A DNA stretch of 50,863 nucleotides from Nitrospirales bacterium (GCA_029261355.1 JAJDBM010000011.1:1-50863), one strand, 5' to 3'. Numbered from the stretch's first letter, positions 8,990 through 18,248 are shown. A program made the numbers and translations. Notes: generated by a model not told the origin, from the sequence alone.

Positions 8990-10234
8990 CTACTTACTTC
9001 GGTGATGTGACGGATTGGCTGGTATATCTGGTAGGTCAAATGCTAAAGGAATTGCTGCCCTCTTAATGATCTCCAATAGGTCTTTAAGATTTACATTTTT
9101 CAGATAGCTAGAATTAGGAGCCTTCTCAATTAGGCTTTTGACAAGATGGGCGATATACACTTCACTGGGATGAAATCCATCGAACATGTAAGTGTCATCT
9201 AATCCGAATTGGATAGGGTGAGATACTGGCATAACCACTATGTCGTGTTTCTCTAATAACGTGGGAAATTCGTTATTGTAGAAATTCCACCACCGTTTCA
9301 ATGGCTGATTGTCTTCCAAGGCTTGAAATGCTTCTGTTGAATAGGGGGGCATGAAGGCAAAGACTTCAACTCCTTTGTTTTTGATAAGGGACAAGGCCGC
9401 AATGATAAGGCGGACTCGTTCTTCATCAACAATGGCTGGGAGAGAATATTCCCTTCTTGCCATCTGTATACGATCAATGATTGGTGGAGATTCTCTATCG
9501 ACATAGACCGGTGTCTTCAAAAAATCCAAAAACATTTTCAGCGGGTAGAGACGACTACCATCCTTTCTAAATCCGGTCCCCTCCACTCGAGCAGATGTTC
9601 CAATGGCGTCATAGCCAAAGAGTGGAACCTCTGATGTAAAAATCGACGCAGTAACTTTTTTCAGAGCATCTTTTTTAAGGATTTGACGAAAAGCTTCAAT
9701 GTGGCCAGCAAAAGTGAAACGTTCATCTGGGTCATTAAGCCAAGTGATTTCCCCATGGTTTGTGCGAAGCCACCAGGGATCGAGACCAACGATGAGGACC
9801 CTCGGTAGGATCAATTCCTCACGTAGGAGCATGGCGACAAACGCCTCAAGGTCAAACGCATTTCTAAGGAGGCCTCCTCCATTGTAAAACTCCGTTTCCA
9901 ATGAAGGAAACATTATGTCGCGAAATTGCATAACCCTCGAACTTCCAATAGCTAGTATGGATGGATGTCGATGTTCGATGGCAGATAGTTTATAAAGACT
10001 ATACTGGTCAGAAAAGAACCGTGGGCCATATATTGATTCATGTGTGGAATGCTGTTGATGTCTTAGCGCATATGAGGGAGTCCATAAATCTCCGGTTTTC
10101 CATAAGACAGCTTCCATGGTTAAGGCTATAAATATGAATGGCAATAGAAACGTGAGAATTCGTCCCACGAAAGGCATAATATCTGCTTGATTGGGTCGTT
10201 TTTCTTTAGAATTGGAAGTAAATAAAAGGGACAT
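8990..10234 (-). CDS. Membrane-anchored SGNH-like protein paired with MBOAT acyltransferase
   Basis: This 414-residue protein has one N-terminal membrane segment (about residues 22-45, VGRILTFLLPFIFIALTM) followed by a periplasmic or extracytoplasmic domain. A GSSR motif in ILAIGSSRVMQFRD (about residue 95) resembles the nucleophile block of SGNH/GDSL esterases. FDGFHPSEV (about 348) supplies the Asp-x-x-His pattern near the C-terminus. AlgX/AlgJ-type SGNH proteins work with MBOAT partners to O-acetylate polysaccharides. Its start overlaps the end of the upstream MBOAT gene by 29 bases, which argues for translational coupling and a shared job. Whether it transfers or removes acyl groups cannot be decided here. 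Confidence 0.75.
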   Translation of the reverse strand: MSLLFTSNSKEKRPNQADIMPFVGRILTFLLPFIFIALTMEAVLWKTGDLWTPSYALRHQQHSTHESIYGPRFFSDQYSLYKLSAIEHRHPSILAIGSSRVMQFRDIMFPSLETEFYNGGGLLRNAFDLEAFVAMLLREELILPRVLIVGLDPWWLRTNHGEITWLNDPDERFTFAGHIEAFRQILKKDALKKVTASIFTSEVPLFGYDAIGTSARVEGTGFRKDGSRLYPLKMFLDFLKTPVYVDRESPPIIDRIQMARREYSLPAIVDEERVRLIIAALSLIKNKGVEVFAFMPPYSTEAFQALEDNQPLKRWWNFYNNEFPTLLEKHDIVVMPVSHPIQFGLDDTYMFDGFHPSEVYIAHLVKSLIEKAPNSSYLKNVNLKDLLEIIKRAAIPLAFDLPDIPANPSHHRSK

Positions 10235-11636
10235 GCCCAGTTTTTCCTACAAACAGAATGAGTAGTGAAATACTATAGTAAATTGCCCATCGTGAGTAGC
10301 GAGGTAACATGGCAATTTCCAAGGGATGTTGTTTGTCTCGTTGTATCCAATCAATCACTAGAATAAGAAGTACATACCATAGCCCTTTGGTGTGGCGTAA
10401 TGGGGCTAACCAACTATTCGTTCCTATATGGGCAATGAACCCTATGGCATGAGAGAACGTTGTTGCCCGAAAAAAAATCCATGCAAATGCGATGAGAATA
10501 AATGTTCTTGCAATTTGGAACAGTTCTAATGGTGTGGGGAACCAACGTCCCGTTGCTACAACTTCTGTCAGGTGCCTATGCGGCCCTCGTAGGAATGGAG
10601 GGAGATAATATAAACCATTCAAAAAACCCCAAACCACATAGGTCCAGTTTGCTCCATGCCAAAACCCTGAAATTGTGAAAGTGAAAATAATATTTGAAAA
10701 GTGCTGCAGGGTTGTTTTTGTGCGATTACCTCCCAATGGAATATAGACGTAATCCCGAAACCACGTAGAGAGGGATATATGCCAGCGTCTCCAAAATTCT
10801 CCGATATCTCTTGAAAAATAGGGGTAGGCAAAATTACGCTTGAGGTCAAATCCGAAAAGACGCGCTGTGCCTATGGCCATATCAGAATAGCCACTAAAGT
10901 CACAGTAAATTTGAACGGCAAAATAGATCGCGCCCAATAGAAGTACTGACCCCGGATAGGTTTCATAGTTCGAGAAAATTTTATCCACATACGGGGCTAA
11001 ATTATCGGCAATTACAGTTTTTTTAAAGAGTCCCCAAAGAATTTGTCGTAATCCTTCCTTGGCTTGTTCGATGTTGAAAATCTTACTTTGTAGAAATTGG
11101 GGGAGTAGATTGCTGGCGCGTTCAATTGGACCTGCTACTAGTTGAGGGAAAAAGCTCACAAAGGCAAAGTAGGCGATGATATTCCGGGTCGGAATGATTT
11201 TCCCTTGATAGATATCAAGAGTATAACTTAGTGTTTGAAAAGTATAAAAAGAAATGCCAACGGGTAAGATTATGCCCAAGGTATGAACGTTTGCTTGCAA
11301 CCCGATTGCCTGTAGAACTTCGATGGTGGAATTGATAAAAAAATCATAATATTTAAAAACGCCTAGAATCCCTAAATTTATCCCAAGGCTTATTCCAAGT
11401 AAAAGTTTCCGTTTTCTTTTTACTTGAACCTGATATATCGACCTCCCAATGACGTAATCTACAGTTGAATTGAGGAGGATAAGTCCTAAGAAATGCCAAT
11501 CCCACCACCCATAAAATATGTAACTGGAGATTAAGAGAAATGCATTTCTGATTTCTAGCGGTTTGCTGGGTAGCCTCCAATAGAACACAAATACAATAAG
11601 GAGGAATATTGCAAAAACTGACGAGTTAAATGCCAT
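10206..11636 (-). CDS. MBOAT-family membrane O-acyltransferase (AlgI/DltB-like)
   Basis: This 476-residue polytopic inner-membrane protein belongs to the AlgI/DltB branch of MBOAT enzymes, which pass acyl groups across the membrane for surface-glycan O-acylation. Family blocks are PQLVAGPIERASNLLPQF (about residue 168), DFSGYSDMAIGTARLFGF (about 247), GEFWRRWHISLSTWFRDY (about 278) and SGFWHGANWTYVVWG (about 322), which holds the presumed catalytic histidine. The length is normal for the family. The start ATG at 11636 gives the expected hydrophobic first helix (FAIFLLIVFVFYW). It forms a two-gene operon with the overlapping SGNH gene downstream. Confidence 0.93.
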   Translation of the reverse strand: MAFNSSVFAIFLLIVFVFYWRLPSKPLEIRNAFLLISSYIFYGWWDWHFLGLILLNSTVDYVIGRSIYQVQVKRKRKLLLGISLGINLGILGVFKYYDFFINSTIEVLQAIGLQANVHTLGIILPVGISFYTFQTLSYTLDIYQGKIIPTRNIIAYFAFVSFFPQLVAGPIERASNLLPQFLQSKIFNIEQAKEGLRQILWGLFKKTVIADNLAPYVDKIFSNYETYPGSVLLLGAIYFAVQIYCDFSGYSDMAIGTARLFGFDLKRNFAYPYFSRDIGEFWRRWHISLSTWFRDYVYIPLGGNRTKTTLQHFSNIIFTFTISGFWHGANWTYVVWGFLNGLYYLPPFLRGPHRHLTEVVATGRWFPTPLELFQIARTFILIAFAWIFFRATTFSHAIGFIAHIGTNSWLAPLRHTKGLWYVLLILVIDWIQRDKQHPLEIAMLPRYSRWAIYYSISLLILFVGKTGHVPFIYFQF

Positions 11637-11709
11637 GGTCTGGTCTTTTCAGAAGTGATCTTCTCACAGGGTATCAGACTCAAAGTGACGTTGTTTTCTC
11701 AAATATAAC

Positions 11710-11996
11710 CGACATCTGATGCCCTATCGACGACTGCGCTCTCTGCCTATTGTAGGGTGTTTCGATGTACTCAAAGATGCGAGGTTGGGCTATGGGTCGA
11801 GTTCAGTACCGTTATCGATGAATGCGTTCAATTTTTCGAGTGTGCAAGAAGCTCTCGGTCACAGCCGTATCGTAGCAGGTCGCTCCTCGCACCATATTAC
11901 AGTTCAACCCATCGCACAACTGTAGCCATGTTCTTCAATCAACCCGACTGCTATTTGTTTAAACTCGCGGTTGTGATGTCTTCGTGTTCGTTTCAT
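11710..11996 (-). pseudogene. Internally deleted IS3-family element, relic 2
   Basis: From 11996 leftwards OrfA starts cleanly (MKRTRRHHNREFKQIAVGLI then EEHGYSCA) and then joins, after a stop, directly to the OrfB C-terminus. That part reads CYDTAVTESFLHTRKIERIH and, in the next frame, IFEYIETPYNRQRAQSSIG. These match the ends of OrfA and OrfB of the same IS3 subgroup as relic 1, so about 0.9-1 kb of the middle is missing. It sits between the MBOAT gene and a kinase-like gene and cannot transpose by itself. Confidence 0.75.
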
Positions 11997-12159
11997 TTAA
12001 CACCTCGTTTTGAATCATTATAGAGGGAAGTTCACGCAGCTTAATCAAATGTCTACGATTTCTGGGGAAGTTAATATCTGCCCCTTCTTTGATGAGCCAA
12101 GCTAATGACCACAGCAGCCTATTTAAGATTGGGACGACAATCCATGAGAGGTTCAAGTC

Positions 12160-13140
12160 CTATCGCTTTTTCCGTGGAATGCCAAATCTTTGTTGGAAGT
12201 CTTGCTGGCGGTCAGAAAAACGCTTGTCAGAGCTTAGGATATTTTCAGCGCGTGCCATTACCTCATTCACCAAGTCTCTACACATGGCTTGGTTTAACCG
12301 TCGAATGCCAAGAACCTCAAAGTACCCAGACAGGAATGACAAAAGCTCACTGAACGTACTTGTCCCAATCGTAAATGCGCTCTTGATCCAAATATCGGCT
12401 AACGATTTCCCTCGGTCCTTAACCGAAAGACTCACTGGATAAGTCTGGCCTCGTTCACGGTCAATGACGACGAAACATTTCCGGAAATTCTCATAGTCTT
12501 CTGAAACACAGATTAAATCTTGTGGTCGAACCTTGGACTGAATCCCCTTATGATGCAACGTTCCCATGAGTTCACCGTAGATGCACATTAAACGTCGACG
12601 TTGCCGCAATGAGGCTGATCGATAGACATCCACAAATTCTTTTCCAACAACTTCTTCCACTAAAATAAACCCACCCATGGACCAACCGAAAAGCCTACGC
12701 TCACCCCATGCTACAGGCCTCATGACGGGAATGTCATGATCACGAAATAGACCAAGAATCGAAATCTCACGTGCCGTGGCTGAACTGGGCACGTGGACTT
12801 GACTCAATGATTTTATCGCGATCTGGAGATGTTGAATTCCAGTTTGCTTGAGGAAATATTTTTTCTTTTTCCCTTCAATCTCTAAACAGAGAGTTCGAAC
12901 ATTTCGTTTAGATGGACGTGATACAATTGCCCCGGACGAATACTTCGTAAAGTCTCTGAAGCAAACCAATCCTATAGAGGAAAGCTCTTGTCTAAGAGCT
13001 TCTTCGACATATAAATTTTCCTCAAAAAGCATATGGTCAACTGGAGAGGGGGATTTCAGCTGCCCTGGAATGATTAGGGATGGGAGATATTGTAATCTTT
13101 TTTTTCGAGAATGGGAAGGTGTTCGATTAGTACCGCGCAT
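12160..13140 (-). CDS. LPS-kinase-like (WaaP/InaA fold) protein, possibly pseudokinase
   Basis: This 326-residue protein has the layout of the lipopolysaccharide kinase family, which phosphorylates Kdo or heptose of LPS on the cytoplasmic face. A lysine strand YFLKQT (K98), AREISILGLFRDHDIPVMRP with the paired Glu, GWSMGGFILVEEVVGKEF as the hinge, and FVVIDRERG (D227) in the DFG-like position are all visible. The catalytic-loop region LHHKGIQSKVRPQDL lacks the expected HxD (SKV at the place of HRD), so catalysis is uncertain. The gene is divergent from gpmA, with 156 bases between the starts. The start at ATG 13140 is followed by a basic tail; M37 would be an alternative giving a tighter domain. 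Confidence 0.65.
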   Translation of the reverse strand: MRGTNRTPSHSRKKRLQYLPSLIIPGQLKSPSPVDHMLFEENLYVEEALRQELSSIGLVCFRDFTKYSSGAIVSRPSKRNVRTLCLEIEGKKKKYFLKQTGIQHLQIAIKSLSQVHVPSSATAREISILGLFRDHDIPVMRPVAWGERRLFGWSMGGFILVEEVVGKEFVDVYRSASLRQRRRLMCIYGELMGTLHHKGIQSKVRPQDLICVSEDYENFRKCFVVIDRERGQTYPVSLSVKDRGKSLADIWIKSAFTIGTSTFSELLSFLSGYFEVLGIRRLNQAMCRDLVNEVMARAENILSSDKRFSDRQQDFQQRFGIPRKKR

Positions 13141-13296
13141 TGTTGAGGGCCAGAGAAAATGTTAACGTAACGACTCATTCGTAAGCCAACGTATAGTTTT
13201 ATTTAGACCAAACTACCTTCATGGAAAATATTTCATCTATTCTATTTTATTATTTAACGTCCTTCTGGATACTTAAATAAAAATCCACACCATTTT

Positions 13297-14052
13297 ATGG
13301 CGACTCTCACAATTCTTCGACATGGAAAAAGCCTCTGGAATCAAGAAAAACGTTTCACTGGTTGGACTGATGTTGCATTGAGCACTGCAGGTATTGCCGA
13401 AGCCAGACAGGCCGGTCGATTACTTACGGCTCGCGGGATTATGTTTGATCGTTGCTTTACCTCTTATTTGAATCGAGCGAGTGAAACATTACGGATTGTA
13501 TTAGACACCATGAAACTGTCTCAGGTTCCGGTACAGAAGGATTGGCGTTTAAATGAGCGGCACTACGGGGCACTCCAGGGATTAACTTGGTGGGAGGCGA
13601 GAAAAATATATGGAGCCAAGCAGGTTCTCACCTGGCAACGGGATTTTGATTGTCCACCTCCTCCGCTTGAATATAACGATGAGCGATTCCCTGGGAATGA
13701 CCCTCTCTATAGTAAAATTCCACCAACCGAACTTCCGAAAAGTGAAAGCCTCAAAGATACGCTTGCACGTCTTTTGCCATTCTGGCAAGATATTGCGACC
13801 CCCGAACTGCATCAAGGAAAACAGATTCTTATTGTGGCGCATCACAATAGTTTACGAGGATTAATGAAGCACTTGGATGGCATCAATGATGCTGACATCG
13901 CAAGTACTCGGATCAGGACGGGAGACCCTATTTTGTATCAACTGAACAATGCGCTTGTTCCTATAAGTCGAGAAAGCCTTCGGTCCCACTCCACCTTTAG
14001 TAAATTGTCTCAAAAAATATGTGGCCCTTGGCTTCAACGTATTTTGCGCTAG
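13297..14052 (+). CDS. gpmA: 2,3-bisphosphoglycerate-dependent phosphoglycerate mutase
   Basis: This cytoplasmic enzyme interconverts 3- and 2-phosphoglycerate in glycolysis and gluconeogenesis. The histidine-phosphatase block LTILRHGKSLWNQEKRFTGW opens the protein, with the phospho-accepting His at residue 9. ASETLRI, NERHYGALQGL, PGNDPLYSKIPP, PKSESLKDTLAR and the second catalytic His in IVAHHNSLRGLMKHL follow in the usual order. The 251 residues match the normal GpmA length. Variations from typical GpmA (RHGKS for RHGES, IRTGDPILYQL for the IPTG block) are modest. It heads a plus-strand series (13297-18132), unusual company for a glycolytic enzyme, so it may be a second or island-specific copy. 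Confidence 0.9.
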   Translation: MATLTILRHGKSLWNQEKRFTGWTDVALSTAGIAEARQAGRLLTARGIMFDRCFTSYLNRASETLRIVLDTMKLSQVPVQKDWRLNERHYGALQGLTWWEARKIYGAKQVLTWQRDFDCPPPPLEYNDERFPGNDPLYSKIPPTELPKSESLKDTLARLLPFWQDIATPELHQGKQILIVAHHNSLRGLMKHLDGINDADIASTRIRTGDPILYQLNNALVPISRESLRSHSTFSKLSQKICGPWLQRILR

Positions 14053-14059
14053 GCAGCCT

Positions 14060-14773
14060 ATGCCCTATTTAGATTTCCAAAATATCTCAGCTATTGACCC
14101 ACGGCAATTTCAAGAAGAAACCCCTTATCCTTGGATGAACCCTGAAGGGTTACTGACGACTGATGGGCAACAACAACTACAGCTGACGCTCCCAGACATT
14201 TCATTATTTCAACGGCGCTTTGGAGTGACACGAGCTCATGGCCAACAAAGTCATGATCGGTTCACGCTTGAATACCAGGAGGATCTTCCCCTGTCTCCAG
14301 CCTGGAAAGGCTTCATTGCCGAATTGTACGGGAAGGAATATCAGGATTTTCTCAAACGGTTATTCAATGTCAACTCTATGGAAATGAGCCTTCATTGGCA
14401 CTACACACCCAATGGGTGTTCCGTCTCGCCCCATTGCGATGCCAAGCATAAGCTGGGATCCCATATTTTTTACCTCAATGCGGAGCAGGACTGGAAAGAA
14501 GAGTGGGGAGGCGAAACGGTCATTCTTGATGATGAAGGTGAGTTTGCTCGGAAGTCCGCACCAACGTTTGATGATTTCAAGCGAGCCACGGTCTCAAAAG
14601 CTGTGGGGAACTATAGTTTGTTGTTTGCTCGCAAAGGTAATTCTTGGCATGGAGTGAGAGCCATTCAATGTCCAGAGGGTTACATGCGAAAGGTGTTTAT
14701 TGTAGTGATCAATCGCTTTTCCCTGTTTGATCGGGTGAAAAAAGTATTTGGTAAATCGGCTAAAGAATATTAG
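14060..14773 (+). CDS. 2OG-Fe(II) oxygenase superfamily protein
   Basis: This is a predicted Fe(II)/2-oxoglutarate-dependent dioxygenase of 237 residues. The iron triad is visible: VSPHCDAKHKLGSHIFYLN supplies H125 and D127, and GNSWHGVRAI supplies H197. It is followed by an arginine-bearing strand (YMRKVFIVVINRF) that can hold 2-oxoglutarate. The ATG at 14060 was chosen over an in-frame GTG at 14021 because the latter would overlap gpmA; the chosen start leaves only seven bases after the gpmA stop, so the two are almost certainly cotranscribed. Proteins of this class in glycan islands may hydroxylate a sugar or lipid; the substrate is unknown. Confidence 0.8.
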   Translation: MPYLDFQNISAIDPRQFQEETPYPWMNPEGLLTTDGQQQLQLTLPDISLFQRRFGVTRAHGQQSHDRFTLEYQEDLPLSPAWKGFIAELYGKEYQDFLKRLFNVNSMEMSLHWHYTPNGCSVSPHCDAKHKLGSHIFYLNAEQDWKEEWGGETVILDDEGEFARKSAPTFDDFKRATVSKAVGNYSLLFARKGNSWHGVRAIQCPEGYMRKVFIVVINRFSLFDRVKKVFGKSAKEY

Positions 14774-14874
14774 ATGATGAACTCTCCTCCCATTTTTTGG
14801 CAAATGCGTTAATCCCATTTTGTTTTTCCGTATCGCACACCAATTTCGTATTTTTACGGTTTGACTCTCCCTCA

Positions 14875-16086
14875 ATGAATACATCTGAAAAACGGCTGAA
14901 GATTATTCTGATTCTGGCTTCCATTTTTCTCACGTTAATTGGTGGGGAAATTATACTTCGCGTCATTTCGACTACAGACATGGATGGTAATATTTCTATT
15001 ACCGACCGAAGAATCCGCCCTTTTCAATTTCCAATAAAAAGCCTGGGGAAAAAACTCGAGTATTATCAAAAACAAGAGACGAGTTATACTCATTACGATC
15101 CTGATCTAGGTTGGACCGTACGACCTAACAGTCAATCTGCAAATGGATTGTACTATTCCAACAGTTTAGGAATTCGGACGTCTTCTACCCGTCAAGAAAC
15201 GCCCTTGCATCCTTCTAGTGAAACGTTACGTATTGCAATTTTTGGAGACTCTTTTACCCACGGAGACGATGTCCCATATGAAGAAAGTTGGGGAGCCATC
15301 CTTGAGGAGACCATGAAGGCGCAGGGTCGGAAAGTCGAGGTGATGAATCTGGGAGGTCAAGGCTATGCCATTGATCAGGCCTTTCTTCGCTGGAAAAAGC
15401 ATGGCAAGTTCTTGCAGCCTCACTTGGTAATTTTTGGATTTCAGAATTCCAATGTGAAGAGAAGTATGAATCTCATACGACTGCTGTACAGTCCAGATAC
15501 GGGAATCATCTTTTCCAAGCCACGATTTATTTTAAGAGATGAAACGTTACACTTGATTAACGTTCCAACTGCTAAACCCGAAGATCTTATCCCTATTTTT
15601 AAAAATTTCCGAAATTGGGAATTTAAAATCCATGAGTTTTTTTACCAGCAGGCGAATTATGAAAATAGCCCGCTGTACTGGAGCCGTTTAGGTTCATTTA
15701 TCATTACAGGCGTTTCAGTGAAATTTTCATCCAGGAGAAAGGGGTATGACTTTTTTGATAGGGACTCAATATCGAGAAAGGTGGTATGGCAGATTATTCA
15801 AGAGTTTAAGCGTGAAGTTGAAGATACTGGTGGACGTTTCGTCATTGTCCATCTTCCAACCAAAAAACCCATTAAACGGTTACAAGATGGACGCGATTTA
15901 AAATATCAAGATCTTTTAGAACAATTACGTGCTACCCATGAACTTATTGACCCGTCTCCAGACATGATGCGTCAGGCTGAAATATCTTCATCAGAAGAAC
16001 TGTTTGCAGATGGTAGCAGTCACTACTCAAAAGTTGGCAATCGAGTAGTGGCAGAAACTATAGCAAATGCTTTACTTTCTCTGTAG
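14875..16086 (+). CDS. SGNH/GDSL-family hydrolase, membrane-anchored
   Basis: After a short N-terminus a hydrophobic helix (LKIILILASIFLTLIGGEII) anchors the protein, with the rest probably outside the cytoplasm. The GDSL block IAIFGDSFTHGDDVPYEE holds the nucleophilic serine at about residue 125. VMNLGGQGYAIDQ gives the block-II glycine, FGFQNSN the block-III Asn, and ADGSSHYSKVGNRV the C-terminal Asp and His. All four SGNH elements are therefore present, unlike the looser protein at 8990-10234. The start ATG 14875 follows the stop of the oxygenase gene by about 100 bases; an earlier in-frame start at 14797 would add a poorly conserved extension. It probably edits acyl groups on the island's glycan (inference from context). 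Confidence 0.82.
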   Translation: MNTSEKRLKIILILASIFLTLIGGEIILRVISTTDMDGNISITDRRIRPFQFPIKSLGKKLEYYQKQETSYTHYDPDLGWTVRPNSQSANGLYYSNSLGIRTSSTRQETPLHPSSETLRIAIFGDSFTHGDDVPYEESWGAILEETMKAQGRKVEVMNLGGQGYAIDQAFLRWKKHGKFLQPHLVIFGFQNSNVKRSMNLIRLLYSPDTGIIFSKPRFILRDETLHLINVPTAKPEDLIPIFKNFRNWEFKIHEFFYQQANYENSPLYWSRLGSFIITGVSVKFSSRRKGYDFFDRDSISRKVVWQIIQEFKREVEDTGGRFVIVHLPTKKPIKRLQDGRDLKYQDLLEQLRATHELIDPSPDMMRQAEISSSEELFADGSSHYSKVGNRVVAETIANALLSL

Positions 16087-16203
16087 GTTAACATGTACGT
16101 ATAGGTTTCTTTTGTAAATTATTAAGCAATATTACCGTATACTTTATCATTATAGATCCCTCTTAATATTATTGACGAAGCATCTCAGTAACAAAATCTT
16201 ATT

Positions 16204-18132
16204 ATGTGTGGCATTGCTGGGTTTTTAGATTATTCTTCCCCGAAGATTCCCTACAATTTATCTGAGGTCGCGACGGATATGGCTGAGACCATGTATTTCC
16301 GTGGTCCAGACCACGGAGGTGTTTGGTCTGATCAACGCCATAACCTTGCACTCTCCCACCGTCGCCTCGCTGTCATCGACCTTTCTTCAAATGGGCACCA
16401 ACCAATGCTTTCTGTCGATAAGCGATATGCCATTGTATTCAATGGGGAGATCTATAATTTCTTGGAATTAAAGAAAATATTATCAGGCATGGGGCATTCT
16501 TTTACTGGGACGAGTGACACCGAAGTGTTATTGCAAGCCTGTGTTGTGTGGGGCATAAAAAAAACAATTGAGCAATGCATTGGCATGTTTGCTTTAGGGA
16601 TTTGGGACCGTCAGGAAGCGACGTTGACGTTGGGACGTGATCGTCTAGGGATTAAGCCTCTCTTTTGGTACCATTTCGATAATCTTTTTATTTTCGGCTC
16701 CGAGTTAAAAGCTTTACGACAGCATCCTCGATTTAAGCCCTCGTTAGATCTCAATGCCATGGCGACCTTCCTCCGTTTTGGATTTATCCCCTCGCCACAC
16801 AGCATTTATAAAAATACGTATAAATTAGAACCTGGATGTCTACTGACTATTCGTCCGCAGCAACTGCCACAAATCGACAGATATTGGGACCTTCGGAGCA
16901 TAGCCATTCGGAACACCAGAGAGCCATGGTCTTTCACAGATGAAGAAACGCTCAAGCAATTCGAATGCTTGCTTGGAGATGCCGTCAACCAACGCATGAT
17001 CGCAGATGTCCCCCTAGGAGCATTCCTCTCAGGGGGAATTGATTCGTCAACTATTGTAGCCTTAATGCAGAAAAATAGTGATCAGCCTGTCCGAACCTTT
17101 ACGATTGGCTTTCAGGAAATTGAGACTGATGAATCTGTTTATGCCAAAAAAATTGCTACTCATTTAGGTACGAATCATCAGGAATTTATCGTCGAACCTC
17201 AACACATTTTCCAGTTATTTCCAACCCTAGCTGATTGGTATGATGAACCCTTCGCAGATATTTCCCAAATTCCCACATTATTGGTCTCGCAAATGACGAG
17301 GGAAAATGTCACCGTTGCCCTATCAGGAGACGGTGGAGACGAACTCTTTGCTGGGTACAAGCGTTACTTTAAACTGTCCCAACGATTGGGCCAAATAGGA
17401 AAAGTTCCTCCGGCTCTACGCCCTCTTCTTTCGGCCGTCGCGGGAATTCCTCCCTTTTTCCTTGATTCTTCACTAGACTTTCTCCCGCCAACATTAATGA
17501 AACTGATTAAAAAGTTGCGAACCCTTTCCCAAACATATGGAAGTCATGGCATAGAAGATCACTATCGCCAACTTATAAGTCGGTGGGAAAACCCCTTAGA
17601 CCTTGTGCCTGATGCAACAGAAGAATTAGCCAATATCTATTCGAATCAGACATTAGGTAACGATTTCCCTGATCCCATCACTCGCTTGCAATACTGTGAA
17701 ATGATGGCTCATCTTCCCGAGGGTATTCTGGCTAAAGTTGATCGAGCAAGCATGGCCGTAAGCCTCGAGGTCAGAGTTCCCATACTTGATCACCGGGTTG
17801 TTGAGCTCGCCTGGTCCCTTCCAAGTCATATGAAGATACGCAATGGGCAAAGTAAATGGCTCCTTCGTCAACTTCTCCGTCAATACGTCCCGGTAGATCT
17901 TTTCGAAAGGCCCAAAATGGGATTTGGAATACCTATAGGGCAATGGCTAAGAGGACCCCTGCAAGAATGGGCAGAAGACCTTCTTTCCGAAAGCTCATTG
18001 AAAAAAGATGGATTGTTTAACCCTGCACCAATTAGGAAAAGGTGGAAGGAACATCTTTCCGGTACTCACGATAGGACCCGATCGCTCTGGACCATCCTCA
18101 TGTTTCAATCCTGGCATAAACGTTGGATGTAA
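16204..18132 (+). CDS. asnB: Asparagine synthase (glutamine-hydrolysing) family amidotransferase
   Basis: This 642-residue enzyme transfers ammonia from glutamine to an adenylated carboxylate. The mature N-terminus MCGIAGFLDYSS provides Cys2 of the class-II glutaminase. RGPDHGG, LSHRRLAVIDLSSNGHQPM and FNGEIYNFLEL are the glutamine-site blocks. The synthetase half has the PP-loop SGGIDSS (about residue 276) and ALSGDGGDELFAGYKRY. RASMAVSLEVRVPILD and ERPKMGFGIPIGQWLRG complete the pattern of the surface-glycan-linked AsnB/WbpS group. In such islands these enzymes often amidate uronic acids instead of making asparagine. The 117 bases upstream are AT-rich and could hold a promoter, but no consensus was certain. 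Confidence 0.93.
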   Translation: MCGIAGFLDYSSPKIPYNLSEVATDMAETMYFRGPDHGGVWSDQRHNLALSHRRLAVIDLSSNGHQPMLSVDKRYAIVFNGEIYNFLELKKILSGMGHSFTGTSDTEVLLQACVVWGIKKTIEQCIGMFALGIWDRQEATLTLGRDRLGIKPLFWYHFDNLFIFGSELKALRQHPRFKPSLDLNAMATFLRFGFIPSPHSIYKNTYKLEPGCLLTIRPQQLPQIDRYWDLRSIAIRNTREPWSFTDEETLKQFECLLGDAVNQRMIADVPLGAFLSGGIDSSTIVALMQKNSDQPVRTFTIGFQEIETDESVYAKKIATHLGTNHQEFIVEPQHIFQLFPTLADWYDEPFADISQIPTLLVSQMTRENVTVALSGDGGDELFAGYKRYFKLSQRLGQIGKVPPALRPLLSAVAGIPPFFLDSSLDFLPPTLMKLIKKLRTLSQTYGSHGIEDHYRQLISRWENPLDLVPDATEELANIYSNQTLGNDFPDPITRLQYCEMMAHLPEGILAKVDRASMAVSLEVRVPILDHRVVELAWSLPSHMKIRNGQSKWLLRQLLRQYVPVDLFERPKMGFGIPIGQWLRGPLQEWAEDLLSESSLKKDGLFNPAPIRKRWKEHLSGTHDRTRSLWTILMFQSWHKRWM

Positions 18133-18248
18133 CTCGTGAAAGTTTTAGACACAAATCCTCGTCAAGGTAGACATAGGTCCAACCTCGTTTGAAAACAAGT
18201 GTCCATCCTCGACTTGTAGAACCTTACTGGATAATCGTTGTGAGGGAC

